DNA of 64,000 bases from Antedon mediterranea (GCF_964355755.1 NC_092678.1:22550365-22614364); one strand, 5' to 3'. Counted from the stretch's first letter, positions 48,601-61,153 are shown. Notes: generated from the letters alone by a model not told the origin. A program made the numbers and translations.

Positions 48601-51600
48601 AATACAGTATTATTTGTATTACAGGACATTGAAACGAAGACCAAGACGTCTCCTGTCATCAGATGGCACTACTGTTTTGAATATCTGGTTTCTACCACAT
48701 CACTCAGAAGTTCTACTAATGTTTAAGAACCTGGATGAAGTCTCTTGCAACAACGGGTTACTGCTAACTCTCAAGATTGTGGCTTCACTTCATGATATTC
48801 TTCAATATTTGTGTGCTCATGCAAAACTTGGAAGTTCACATGCAAGGTGAGTGATATGCTAGATTTGCACATGCAAAACTAAAGTTCACATGCAAGGTGA
48901 GTACAGTGATATGCTAGATTTGCACATGCAAAACTAAAGTTCACATGCAAGGTGAGTGATATGCTAGATGTGCACATGCAAAACTTGTAAGTTCACATGC
49001 AAGGTGAGTGATATGCTAGATGTGCACATGCAAAACTTAAAGTTCACATGCAAGGTGAGTGATATGCTAGATGTGCACATGCAAAACTTGGAAGTTCACA
49101 TGCAAGGTGAGTGATATGCTAGATGTGCACATGCAAAACTTGGAAGTTCACATGCAAGGTGAGTTATATGTTAGAAACTCTAATAAAGGCCTACAGAACC
49201 AACAGAAGTTTTCATAAAAGGGTTTGACCTTAGTTTTCCTTTGTTTTTCCACTGAAAGGTTTTCCCTCAATAAATGTGTCTTTAATTATTACTGTGTAAA
49301 ATCCAATTAAACAGCATAATATATTGCTTTATTTGTATAGACTTGGCTCTCAAAGGCTAGAGTTTGTGTCAGCTGACTGGGGTGGCACAGAAGGTATCTC
49401 AGCTGAGCTACGGGAAATTCAGAAACAAATCAACAATTTGGAAGACCCCAAGAATCCATCCATGGTACGAGAAAAACATGTTATTTTAGGCCTAAAGTAT
49501 ATATTCCCTCAAGGAAATTTCATTCCTTCGGGGATGTCAAATGTTATATTTTACCTCTAAGCAGGCAATATATGTATAATGCTCTTCTTTTTTTCCATTG
49601 ATTAGGTTGCAGAATTCTTGGCTTTACGAAAAGCAGTAATGTTTTTGGAGTTTGAGACAAGTATTCGGCATTCCTTACGTGACACTTTCCTTTCAACGTC
49701 TAATATGACAGGATACAAAAGTGTCACAGACAATATCTACTCAGCATTGCCTAACCTAAGCAACATACAGCTACCAACTGTGAACAGCATGTACCTTCCA
49801 GTGCCTGAACCAATGGAGCCTAGAGATGTGGAGGCTAAAGTTTTATTTCCTTGGAGGTCATTTCTCGGAAGGTCAGTCATTTTAATAAAAATCAGTACAA
49901 TAGTCTGAATTTCTTGTTTTGAATTTCTTTTGTATAAATTTAATATTGATGAATTGTATTTCAGAGGAGGTCCTTTCCATCTTCAGTTTTGGCAATGGCA
50001 CCAGATCAAAAGTCAGATGCAGTTGTGTTTGGCAAGTCTCAAAGATGTAGATCGACATGTGTCTAATGGAGAGATACTGGGTGTATCTCTCCTGATGGAA
50101 GATGTATTGCAGAGTGGTCACGAAGACATCAGCATGGTGGCTGATGATAGTGATTCTGAAGACCAAAATCTTGCAGGACCAACGAAGCAATCACGCTCTC
50201 GTCCCCGGAGTGCGGTCAGCAGTAGACCGACATCCAGACCGACAAGTGCCAAGAAAGATGAAGAGGATGAAATGGAGAAAGAAAAATGTAAGTTAATGGT
50301 GTGAAGAATTTAACTGATTTTTGTTAAAATCAATGACTAATTGATACAGTATTGTTTTTTGGTTGATTGTGTATTGAGTAAAACACTACTTGTATAAAGG
50401 GCATGATAATTAGATAGGGTATCAATCATATAATAGGAATCAATTAACTTAAAGTCTTCATTTTATTTTGCAGACCAAAACAAAGGGCCTCTTTCACGTA
50501 CCATTCAACCAATGGAGGCTTACGCCTTGTTGAGGAACTTCCTGTTGCTTTGGAAGAGACTGGAAGTATTCAAAGAAGAATGGGGAAGAAGAAAGCTACA
50601 TGTGGAGACAGTAGGATCAGCCAGGGTTTACAGACAATTTTGGTAATAAGATCAATAAATCTTTAATTCTTTACTTTTATTATTTTAAGTACAGTATTTG
50701 TATTAGTAACATATTTAACTTTTTTTTTTCCAGTAAAATGTACAAGACAGATATCCTGTATCCAACTATTAAAAGCATTGCAAGAAAATATGGACAGGTA
50801 AAATAATAGTAGTTTATATTTGTGAATAGCAAACAGAAATGATTGTACGTGGTTACCAGCGACATGACATGACAAGACCCCAGTGGCAGAAGAATAGTAT
50901 TTCAAAGTGTTGCTATCTACAGTATTCCACTCTAAGAGCTTGTTTATAAGCACTATATACGAATGCAATTTGCATATTATAATATTATTGTTTTTATTAT
51001 TTATATATAACTTTGAAAGTGTTGTTATTTCACCTTTTACAGGTTGCAAAATTAATACAAGCTTTCTAATATAACGTTTAATATGGACTTAGATTACCAA
51101 TATCTGAACATTTTTATTTTGTTTTAATTAGGCAGATAATTATGATGGACTGGTGTCTGACAATGAGCCCATTGTTACACCTAAAGGCGCTTCTGCTATG
51201 GAAATTCGCGCTAAACAGCTTGTTAAGCTTCTTGACAACTTTGAGAACCACATGGTCTACGAACTAAGACAAAAAGTAGCTCGGGAACATGCGTTGGTAG
51301 TTGCTGAACGAGGGCGTGAGGAAGGGAATTTGCCTATAGACTTATGGAAAAAACCAGTAAGATATACTGTATATATTTTTAAGTGGTTTATAACATTTAT
51401 ATATATTTTTTACATTTTTATTTAAAATGTTTCTTTATTTTGTAAATATTATATTTTAATTTTCAGGTAATTAATCAAAGACTAACAATTTCTCAACCGC
51501 ACATTGCTGAAGACTTCACCAGACTCCTGCTTAGCAGCGGTCAGAGGAAAGGAGAAGAGTTTGTTATATCAGCCGACAACCTCAACAGCGCCCTGTCTCA

Positions 51601-54600
51601 ACTTGCTTCCATGGTAATGACGAGAGAACGAAGTAATTACGACAACTACTCAATGTTTTACGAGAACATTCTTCGTCAGCAGCATCAGGTTATCTACAAA
51701 CGGCAACAGGTACGCCCTCATTAAACATAATCGTTTTAATATAAATATAGAACCAGCAATTTAAAACTTCTAGCATTTGCTAACTTGCGCAATTTTTTCA
51801 TTATTTATTTAATGTAGGAAATCAAGCATGCAGTAGAATCAGCGTCTGGACTTAGTGAGTCTACTCTAGTTGACGTGCAATGCAAGTTGGCTGATAAAAG
51901 CCATGACCTAATACTTGGTAAAACTTGTTTATTTTATTTTATTAGTTTCTAAATATTATGTATGAGTGCTTTTAGTCATAAAATATCTCTTTGACGTTTA
52001 TCATTAAAATTTGTTTATAAAATACAGAAGTGACTTCACTACGAGCTAAGATAGCTGAAATGCGAGAAGAGTCTTCGGAGAAGGAACGGGAGTTGCGACG
52101 ACGTATTCAGGATGAATATAACGCCCTCGTTCATAACTTGTTCACTGTCGCATTTGGACTTAAGGAAAAGCTGGACGAATTCAGGTAAGAAGTTCGACTT
52201 TAGTGGATCAATGATGATTGTTTGGCAATCCCACAATATCTTCTTGTCAAGTGTCACTGGATTTAGATTCCTAATTTGCATAACATTTATATCTTTTTTT
52301 CTGATTTCAATAGGACCCACCTGTATGACCAGGTGTTCACAACAGTTGGTGATGTTCGAAGAGAAGCGGTTATGGCGATGAGCAAACTGAAAACCATCAA
52401 ACATGATAACGTCAAAGCAGACGGTAAGATCAGATTTGTTTCATTTTTCACTGTTTAAACTTGAGATCCATGTTTAGAAGACTGTATTAACGCTGCCTTT
52501 GTGCAGGATGGCTTGGTGGTGTTCCTGTTTCTTGAGAACCAATGTATTAGGTCTGTTACATATTTTGTTTAATTATTTTTTTATTTATGTAGTTTATAGT
52601 AAAATAAAATGCTTCCTCTTTGTTACTTTTTAGATGTGTTGCAACACAAGTTGGCGAAGGCAGAAGAGTTACGTATGATGCGTCATGAAAACGACCAGTT
52701 GAACAAAATGCTTCGTAAGCTGAGAGCCGTCAATGGCTGGAGGCTTACTAAGATGAGATCTAAATATATGAAAGAGGTTAGTCATTTAGTATGTTTCAAT
52801 TACAATTTGGGTTGTTAATAGGTTCTTGTTATTGCTATTGTGGTTGTTTAGTAAGCTATCACAACTTTGCTTTTGAGGCGAAAGCAGAAGTTTGCTACAT
52901 GGTCCAAACAATTATGAAACAGCACAAATCTGGGCATATTTATTTAAGTAAGCTATCACAACTATGGTTTCAGTATTTGATTCTCTTCTTGATTTTTAAC
53001 AAAGAAGAGAGCTACCTATGTAACTTTAAACAACCATGCTTGTAATTTTAAATGGTTCGTAGATTGCTGGATTGAAGGGAGAAGCAAACCAGTGCAAGAG
53101 AGACTACTTGGAGATCAAATTGATGGCAGAAGAGGAAGTGATCCTCCTAAGACAACAGCTTGTTTCTTTGAAGAAGGCTCTCAGTACATCTGAGAGAGAC
53201 CGTGAAACGATTCAGAAACAAATTGATAGAGAAGTAATGTTTTAAATGTTTTGTAACTGCCTTGTTTGAAGAATCCATATTTCATGAGATCCATCTCAGA
53301 AGATATTTTCGAACTATTCCAAATTAAGGGTAGAGAAAAGAGAATTTCAAAGCTTCTTTTGATATTCTCTTTTTTTATGGCCGTGAGTGCCATGTTACCT
53401 ACCTGTAGCGTGATTTGTCTTTTATTTACCAACTAAGTAAAAACTTATTTTGTTGAGTGTTGTTTTTATTTATATTTTTTCTTTTCTTTTAACAGTTGCA
53501 GATAAAGAAAGAGAAGAAGCACAAAGAAGAGCAAGACGCCAGGAATGCAAAGCAACTGGAAGTTGCCAAAGCTGCAAACATGTCAAAATTGGTAAGTTAT
53601 TTTAAACTCAACTTTAATTGGCTTCTGCTGTCTTACTAACAGCATAAAGGTGGGCTCTGGTGTTGAAATTTAAACTTTCAATACATACTACTTTTTAGTG
53701 TGGACGCAAAGTCGTGTGACAGAGTACTATTGTGTTCTATGAGAAACGTTAAATAGTAAAAGTTCAAGGATAGATATTTGCCATTTCTATTTTTTCTTAA
53801 AACTTCATAAATATTGTTCATTTCTGTATAAAGATTTATGAAGCAGATGTGAAGGAAGAAAAATTGAAAGCACTGACAGACGACTTTACAAGGAGTATGA
53901 GACTGAACCAGATGTATCAGGAGAAGTCCAAGAGGGATGTCAACCAGATGCGACATCAATTGGAACATGAAAGGACATTGAAGTTGGACGCGTTCTCTAG
54001 AGTGGACGAACTTCAAACCCAAGTGTACGACTATGAACAAGACATCAGCAGACCATACACGTCCATGAGTAAGTAGTATAAAACCATTCAGTTCATAAAC
54101 TCAGTTAATTTTATAGTGCTATACTGTGAGTTAAAAATTTTAAATTATAGATGGGTTTTAACTGCATCTCAATAGAATATTGTATCTCAAAATAACATCA
54201 GTTTTAGTTTTAAAAATTACTCAATTTAAGGCAATTTTTATTATTAAACCAATTTTATTTTATGCATGAATTAAAAATGTCTTACTGCATGAAATAAAAA
54301 AATAATAATTTGTTTAAATTTACCAAAACAGATTCTAGATTAGCCTAGTATAATTTGAGCATGAAATAAATGTACTTAGAAACAAAATGCATGTATTTTT
54401 CTTTTAAATGTAATCTTTTTAACCCTTAATCCAGGCATTATGAATTCATCAAAGTTACCTCGTAAGTGTACACACTAACAAGGGTGTTGTTAAACTCATC
54501 ATTTCAAAGTGTTTTACCTAAACATACAACTGTCATGCATTTGTTTTTTGAACTCTCAGAAACAAATTGTATTCTATGCATAGTTACAATGTAAACAGTC

Positions 54601-56309
54601 ATAACCATGACAATAGTTGTTAGGTGTAAACAAACCATTCTTTGTTCATTCATTTTCAGTAGTAATTCTGAGATTTCATTTGAAAACTTTATTAATTTAC
54701 TAATACCTTACACACTAAATATCTATTTCATGTTATTTTATCATTAAAGAGTGACGCAATTATGCCATTATGGGATCGTTAGCTAACATTAGCCTAGGCC
54801 TAAACTTTTAAACTTTTGAACAGTTTTTGAGTATTTTTAGTACAAGTCAAATATTATGTAAATACATTTTTAGAATTGAAAAGAAAATGTGAACATGATC
54901 TCTGTGTGAAAGCTGATTGGTTGGTTTGCCTAAGCTGTTCAATTTTCTTTCAAGGGGTGCCCTTTGTCAAAATAATGGCATTATGTGTTGTTCTTTTAGT
55001 AATACAATATATATCATTGTTTGTTGTTATATTTATACTGTGTTGGTGTTGTATATATTAATGATTCTTAACAAGGTGATTCAACTGGTGTCTAGGCTCT
55101 ACAAAAAAATATGAACATTGTTGGATTTTAAATAGTTGTGCCCCAGAGGAACTCTGGTACTCTCAGTACCCTTAAGCTCTGTCTACACTAGTTCCAAGTT
55201 CAAAAAACATTTATTTGTTCAACAATGGCATATTATTTTACAGTGTAATATATAGGTGTGTACATTATTTAAATGAAACAAGGTAATAAGCCATCATTTG
55301 GGGTCTTCTCTAAAAGAAATCAAGTTCCTTGTCTCGAGAAAGACCCCAGGAAGTTCAATACACTATCAAGTGAAACTATCAAACTATCAAACTTTATGAC
55401 AAAAAAAAATGTGATGTTATATCAATACCATATTTGCACACTTTTTTGTCTAGTTTTATAGTCTAGACAGAGCTTTAGAGATGACAATACCGTGTTAAAA
55501 TTCACCATCATTTAGCCTATCTATTCTGCACCTCAATCACTGTTCACTGTATCAATCATAACATATATTTAGTTCTCTCTCAAGCTTCTACTGTATTCAC
55601 TGGTTTTTGTGGTTTTTTTGCTGTGATCATTATGTTATACGTCTTGCTTTTATTTATTGGTTTATTGATTGATTGATCATAATAGTTCGATTTTTATCTA
55701 CCTACACAAGAGACTAGTGTGTGTGCCTGCAGTGAGCTTGTACAGGGTCTAAATGAACACATCTCGTAGATATGAATTAATAAAACATTAGTATAGTGTT
55801 GTTGCAATATAGGTCATTTTTTAATATTTCTTGATATTTTTTCTTCAGCCATGCGATCAAAATCCTCGGACAAGCGGTCAAGAGGCAAGCCTTCACCAAG
55901 CCCACACCCAACCAACAACTTCCCACCCAACTACCAGCAAAGGTCAATAACCCCTGACCCTTGGTCATCGCAGAATAAAGACAACACTCGTGCCACACAG
56001 CGACCTCAAACTGTAAGTTGAATCAGGTTTGAAAATAATGTGATAGAGTTCTTACCACCTGCCCGGCCCCGTCAAGAATCAAAGCAAAGTAGGGCATTGT
56101 GTTTTTATCTGACCAATGAGGTCTCCATGACCTTGTTGGTGTTGTTCACTCCAGGCGTGACAGTTGTAACGTTTCCTCTTTTTTTTTTTCAGGTTGGCAG
56201 TAAGCTTAGGAACCGAATTGCGGAGCAGTTGTTAACCACACTACAGCCAGATCACCATCAGACCATAATGCAGCTGCAGGCCTGGGAACAACAGTACCAG
56301 AAAAAGTAG
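39662..56309 (+). CDS. CCDC162: CCDC162-like large coiled-coil protein, 44 exons
   Basis: The joined frame is 6948 nt (2315 residues plus stop). Exons: 39662-39804, 39924-39996, 40089-40199, 40587-40711, 41012-41195, 41711-42133, 42453-42578, 42696-42778, 42875-42986, 43116-43261, 43410-43683, 43889-43986, 44082-44321, 44546-44786, 44886-45086, 45234-45343, 45540-45630, 45759-45896, 46059-46205, 46331-46390, 46513-46667, 46775-46868, 47151-47293, 47620-47791, 47938-48035, 48226-48429, 48625-48846, 49341-49464, 49606-49871, 49965-50287, 50474-50642, 50734-50797, 51132-51356, 51467-51709, 51818-51917, 52028-52184, 52314-52423, 52634-52776, 53063-53233, 53496-53591, 53834-54068, 54435-54461, 55849-56012, 56193-56309. 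The N-terminal part (FYCDRIQQLVQCKHMHMLRW) and helical middle resemble CCDC162, from memory. The last 500 residues are Lys/Glu-rich coiled coil. Function unknown; a ciliary role is only a guess. Intron 19 uses a GC donor, and exon 41 has a weak acceptor. Confidence 0.82.
41190..41397. repeat. 23-bp tandem repeat copying a 5' splice site
   Basis: Nine units of 23 bp, each containing TTAAAGGTACAGTACGCTAC. The first unit overlaps the end of CCDC162-like exon 41012-41195, so AAAG|GTACAG, the authentic donor, is repeated eight more times in the intron. Confidence 0.95.
42159..42296. mobile_element. MITE, AAGCTCTGTCTACAC family (full-length)
   Basis: The left end is GAAGCTTTTTCTACACTATC and the right end is TTTGATAGTGTAGACAGAGC. 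It lies 26 bases after the donor of exon 41711-42133. A stray TTAAGCTCTTTTCTACC end lies at 42141-42157. Confidence 0.75.
43264..43294. mobile_element. MITE end fragment (AAGCTCTGTCTACAC family)
   Basis: AAGATCTGTGTACACTATCA starts right at the donor of exon 43116-43261. A second degenerate end (TTAAGCTCTGTCTG) lies at 43744-43757. Confidence 0.45.
44455..44520 (-). mobile_element. tRNA-like SINE relic (minus strand)
   Basis: The minus strand reads TGGTCTGGTGGTAATGTCAC (A-box-like), then GGTTCAAATCT (B-box-like). It lies in a CCDC162-like intron. Confidence 0.45.
46983..47119. mobile_element. MITE, AAGCTCTGTCTACAC family, left tip degraded
   Basis: The interior has GTGGTGTGCTCATATATGGA and ATGATGATGTCATATCACTA. 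The right end is TTTGATAGTGTAGACAGATC, 30 bases before the acceptor of exon 47151-47293. Confidence 0.7.
48812..49165. repeat. Tandem repeat of about 51-53 bp made from an exon end plus its donor
   Basis: The unit contains the last about 33 bases of exon 48625-48846 (CATGCAAAACTTGGAAGTTC, then ACATGCAAG) followed by GTGAGTGATATGCTAGAT. Seven copies of ATGCAAG|GTGAGT are present: the true donor at 48846/48847 and six more ending near 49157. Reading on into the intron meets TGA at once (GCA AGG TGA), so only the first donor keeps the frame. Confidence 0.95.
54435..54461 (+). other. Predicted 27-nt microexon of the CCDC162-like gene
   Basis: Flanked by TTAATCCAG and GTAAGT. It has length 27 and phase 1 on both sides, so it can be included (adding about SIMNSSKLP) or skipped without a frame change. 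It lies in a 1.8 kb intron otherwise without exons. Inferred from splice consensus and phase. Confidence 0.5.
55172..55476. mobile_element. MITE, AAGCTCTGTCTACAC family, interrupted
   Basis: The left end is TTAAGCTCTGTCTACACTAG and the right end is TAGTCTAGACAGAGCTTTA. The interior is about 300 bp rather than about 140 bp, with extra sequence around 55190-55370 before a second start at ACTATCAAACTATCAAAC. Confidence 0.65.
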
Positions 56310-56800
56310 AAAGAAAAGGGATGTTTGAAGGTACTAATGAATAGCCAAGTCGGCGCAAAACTATGTTAGCTTATTTAAAGTTAACCTTTTGTTTGATGTC
56401 AGTGCAGGGTGTTGTATTGTCTATCTCATCAGAAAGGAATTCTCGTCCATCTACGGGACGATAATTTTCTAGAAGGCATCTGTATCCTCTCTTTTCCTCC
56501 TCCCTCCCTTCTCACCTCCTCCCCCTTCAGCCATGAAGATTGTTTTTAGTCACTTGACCTTTCTATACCTTATTGTGCCAAATTATTCATAAGTCACACT
56601 GTTGATGTGAACATGGAGTATGCTTACAATGAGAATGACAGAACATGGAGTATGCTTACAATGAATATGACAGAACATGGAGGTAAACCTCCATGGACAG
56701 AACTGGTTTTCACTAATTTCTTTAATAAAACAAATAATATATTATTTTCAAGACACATTTTTCTACCTAATTACACAAATAAATTGTAAATAAATACATT
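56310..56800 (+). terminator. CCDC162-like 3' UTR with poly(A) signals
   Basis: AATAAA at 56778-56783 and a further TAAATAAATACAT soon after are plausible poly(A) signals. A 36-bp block (GAACATGGAGTATGCTTACA...) is duplicated in tandem at about 56609-56680. Confidence 0.5.
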
Positions 56801-57435
56801 AAAACCAATTTATTTTGTCTTTCATATAATTTTCCCACCATAGTAATAGTATTGTATATTATTTTTTCATGGTGTATAGCTATGTTTTTGTTAAATTAAA
56901 TGTATTATACAAGGCTACTTGTAATCATGATTTATGAAATTTTATATTTCTGTAACATAATATAAATGAATTATGATGAAATACAAATTATACATAATAA
57001 TCAGTTTGATGTGATTGCCTATGAAATAAGTAAATTAAAAACAAATGAGTATACAGTGATATGGAGATAATAAAATCTCAATTTTACTAATTTTGTAAAG
57101 TTTATAATATATATACATTTATTCAGAAAATAAATTTAATGTCCCAATGCGTGAGCTGGCAAATTAATAAAATATAAAAATATAAATATAGGCATATATT
57201 TTTTATTATATATTTGTAACATATGTGTTTCCAATTTACTACAATATTTTATGCGCGCGCAATCGAAACGTACCAGGGAACCAGGAATGTAGGTCAATGA
57301 CCTGCACACAGTTGGAGATCAAATAACGATGCCGCGCACATGGTGTAATATGCAGGCCGGCTTACGTCATTTAGTTTGTATCTTCAGCGAGAGAAGGAAG
57401 TTTTTCAACAAACGTGCGATAAAAAACAGAAGCGA
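56801..57435. other. Intergenic DNA and likely 5' UTR exon of the next gene
   Basis: AT-rich spacer, then a GC-richer stretch from about 57250. AGCGAG|GTATGT at 57435/57436 is a good donor and pairs with the acceptor ATTTCAG|CAGC at 57919/57920, suggesting a non-coding first exon ending at 57435. Confidence 0.45.
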
Positions 57436-57778
57436 GGTATGTAATATATTATTTTAAAAAGGTAAATAATATTAATTATAATCATTATTAGCATCATGGC
57501 ATAACAAAATAATGTACTGTACATATTTAGCAGGCCTCAAGCCTAGGCTAGCTACTAGCTAGGCTGGATATTTTAGGCGTATTTTAATTTGCAGCTCGGA
57601 TCGTCGTCCAGGCTAGCGAACCTCACAATAGGGGATTACCCTACAATGGTTTTATCAATGAATAGCGAACAGGAATGTTTTATATTATACTTAGCATAGG
57701 TAGGTCAGATTACAATCTGTTCTGATAAATAATTTGTTTCCTTATAAATATAATTCTTATATTCCCTTGGTGCAGTTA

Positions 57779-57795
57779 CCCCCCCCCCCCCCCCC
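57779..57795. repeat. Poly-C tract (17 C)
   Basis: Uninterrupted run of C in the first intron of the surface-protein gene. A run of 13 G followed by C and GGGG lies at 59077-59094 in its second intron. Confidence 0.95.
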
Positions 57796-57926
57796 TAGTA
57801 TTAATTAATTATTACTATTAATTATACTAGTAGACCTATCATCTTCTATCAGTAGAGTAGTAGTACGTTATTCATCTCGTCTGTGCTTTTTTAATCCGAT
57901 TTTTTTTTATTTATTTCAGCAGCAGA

Positions 57927-60138
57927 ATGGATATAGTCTGCAAGTTGATGCTGTTGTTCTGCCTGGTCTGTGAGGCTTTTGGAGCAACCCACATTCCTCT
58001 AACCCTGGGCACCACGACAGCTCCACAAACCGTACCATGCAATCAATATACGTACTACTCTATAGAAGTCACGGACCCTTGCAAAGATCTCAGGATAAAT
58101 GTACGTTTTTTTCTGTTTTATAAATGATGCATTATTCTCAAGAGAATGATCAAATAAAGTTAAATAATTCTTCATTAAATTTGTAATCTACTATTATTAC
58201 TATTCACTATAATATCTCTATATTATTATATATATAAAATTCAATAAAAACAGGCAATTATGCAAAATCATTTATACAGCAATTTTGATAATTTAATAAA
58301 TTTGGATGATATTTTTATAACAAAATTACATAGATTTGAATGAGGATGAAACAGTTTAATTTTAAAAGTATTTTCTTGTTAACAGAAGCATGTCCTTGCT
58401 CTCTTTAAACTTTTTTATTGTGAAGTTATAAAACAAAGCAACTTCAAAAACACTGATTCAAAAAATAGAGTGAATTGCTGTTTCATGCAAATCTCTATTC
58501 ATATTCTTGCTATTGTGGCTTGCTATTCCTGCATTATATCTAACAATGTAGTTGTCCATGCCTGAATATTACGGCTGACTACTTTCTTTTCAACCAGCTT
58601 TAAATTTCTTCAACAACAAGAGTCTAAATGAAATTTAAGAAATATACATTTACTACTATGTAAAATGATAGCGCCTTTGAGCATGTTTTGTCATGAAAAG
58701 GGGGCTATATAAATGTGGTATATTATTATTACATAAATAACAGTTTAAACATTTTATTTAACCATTTTTATATAATAGCTCGATGTTCTAGAAGGAGAAC
58801 CAAACTTGTATGTGTCCCGCGGCAACACAAAATTTCCTGATGAGATGAGCCTAGCATGGACATCGTATAACTGGGGGTCGGAGAGTCTGACCATTTCCAG
58901 TTGGGATCCAGAGTTTTCCATTGGTACCTTCTATATTGGTACACATGCCTACTGTGGAACAGATGTACCAACTGGATTCACAGGTAATGATTGACTGTAT
59001 TGAGTTTGAATTATCTAGAGGGCGCTAAGTTGGCGATACCCTATACCACATGTTGGTGAGAAATAGGTAGAAAGGTGGGGGGGGGGGGGCGGGGTTGTGT
59101 CTGTGACAAAGTTGTGTTCAACCGAAAAAAGAAAGTTAGTAGCCTGGGGGCCCATAGCTGACATGTTGTTAAAAAAAATCTCCAAGTAATTTTAGTGCTT
59201 TGTGGGATAAGCAGAGTCCCACAAAGAGGCTGCACTCAATATACTTTGGGTCGCAGATGGGCCTCCTTGCACCGATAAAAGAAGCATTAATATAATATTT
59301 GACCTTGATATTGGACATCTAAAGCAATGCTTGTGTGTGTGTCTGGTGTATTCTAATAATACCAGTTATTTTGTATGGAGCGAACTTAGCCTAATAATAA
59401 CAACAAGATTCAGTGGATGATGTTTCCAAAACTTCTGTAAAAGGCTTTTGTTATATGTTAATTTAAGAAACATATGTTTCCTGTAATATATTCTATCATT
59501 CTCACTTCCGTATATATATTCATATGATATAAAAAATAACTGCTTTATATTTTGAAGATGCAAAGTTCACTCTGCTGGTTCAGTCTGTTGAAACTGAACA
59601 CCCAAGTGATGAAATCGTAGTAGACGGGAAAAAAAATGCTAACATTTCTGCAAACGATTATACATATTATCGATTCTGTGTTCCAACAACATGTCAATAT
59701 ATTGAGGTGAAATTAGAGAACTGTATTGACCCAGAAGAATGTCCTACCAGTTACGCTTGGCCGGAGTTGTTAGTCTCGCGCTCCATCGTCAACCCAACCA
59801 TCAAAGACCATGCTTGGAAATTAGCCTCTATCGAAAGACGTAGCGTTTATCTTCATCCCGACGACAAGGAATTTTATGCCGGGCACTACTTTATCGGGGT
59901 GTATGGTTGGTGTACGCCACAAGAACACTGCACAGACAATAGCACGTGTGGGCCGTGCCAATACGCTGAAAATCATCCATATTCTGTGTCGGTTCTTACG
60001 ACTGACGTAGAAAATACTTGTGTGTCCAAAGGAGCCTTGCAACTTTGTGAAGTTAAAGATGACACAGGTGCAAGTAATGCTAATGAGTATGTCACATGGC
60101 TCATAACATTTGCATTATTCTCATGTGTCCTTCTGTAA
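57927..60138 (+). CDS. Secreted, probably GPI-anchored protein with two PPC-like beta domains
   Basis: Coding exons 57927-58100, 58779-58983, 59558-60138; 319 residues. Residues 1-19 are a signal peptide (hydrophobic LMLLFCLVCEAFG). Two related domains follow. The first runs from CNQYTYYSIEVTDPCKDLRI to FSIGTFYIGTHAYCG; the second from ANDYTYYRFCVPTTCQYIEV to EFYAGHYFIGVYGWC. Shared marks are YTYY, a C..L/I-rich strand, P.L.VSR, a conserved D, and a closing G.(F/Y).IG...(Y/W)C. This is the layout of bacterial-type pre-peptidase C-terminal (PPC) domains, an inference from pattern. The second domain adds a Cys cluster (CTPQEHCTDNSTCGPC). The end, small residues (TGASNAN) then WLITFALFSCVLL with no basic tail, fits a GPI signal. 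Ligand and role unknown. Poly(A)-type AATAAA occurs at 60921-60926. Confidence 0.85.
58669..58735 (+). mobile_element. SINE tail fragment
   Basis: GCGCCTTTGAGCATG ... GGGGCTATATAAATGTGGTA followed by TATTATTATTA. A GCGC..CTATATAAATG end with a short tandem tail is typical of deuterostome SINEs; compare the tail of the element at 4941-5191. The head is not seen. Confidence 0.45.
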
Positions 60139-61153
60139 AAAAATAATTGTGTGAAAAATTAGAAATTCACTTTACTATTTATTATGGCCATATAGTACTT
60201 GATTCTTGATGTGTTACTCCAGTAAAATGAATACTGCAGTAAAAAGAAGTAGCCCTACAGGTTTTATGATTTATTTTACAATTATTCTGATCATAGATAA
60301 TCAATATTAACAGTACTTTGATTTTTTTTAGAATGTTTTAACCACATTTTTGATTAATTTGGTTTAAAAAAGTAATGGATAACTAATAAGTACTAAGTAC
60401 TTAATTATATAAATTAGAAGCAGCTTTAATTAGTAATTTAAAGTTGATTAATTTTAATCTATGCAATGTAGTATAGATGCAATAGTGACTTAGTTTGTAA
60501 CTCTATTAAGGGGACAGCTTGAGGACCAAACAAACTGTCCCTTTAATGAGTGGCCCTGCTTAGGTTTGCTGTTACCTTTGAATCATGTATACAGTACTTT
60601 GAAACAAAAATTACAGTAAGAAATAGTGTATCCCATACTTGGTGAAAAGCCCACCATTTGTATGTATTTGTTTATTGACAGACCTTGTACCTTATAATAG
60701 ACTGTATACTGTAAGCAGTCTCCCTCAATTTCATTTATGTGTGTATAACATATGGAATGCAATGAAGTATGTGTATCTTATGCAATAATAGGGCCTATAG
60801 TAATTTGAGGTTGAGGTAGGAATTAGACAGTTATTGGTTGGTCCCAAATTGGATGGTTAGGTATTTAATTTGTGTTGTATGGTAGCATAAAGATATTATT
60901 TATATTTCTTAATGATAGTAAATAAACCTCGACAGGGGTGTGGCCCTGTAGGAGGGTCTGGACAATAAATATGTGTTTTTGTTAGTATGGTTTTTTTGTT
61001 TCCTGTCTCTTTTTTTTGGAAGGTATATAAAAAAAAATTTCTTTTTTTTAATTCGGCTTCAAGAAATTGCGGTAAAAATCGATTTGATTTTCTCTATCGA
61101 TATATTTTGTACTAAAATTATGTTTTAAAAGCCATTTTCATGATTTGAAATTA
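60139..61153. other. 3' UTR of the surface-protein gene and intergenic spacer
   Basis: No coding region. It contains a fragment of the GGGGACA family (about 60505-60560) and AATAAA at 60921-60926. Confidence 0.45.

Noticed and set aside
49882-50190. 102-residue minus-strand frame
   Set aside because: Antisense to exon 49965-50287 of the CCDC162-like gene.
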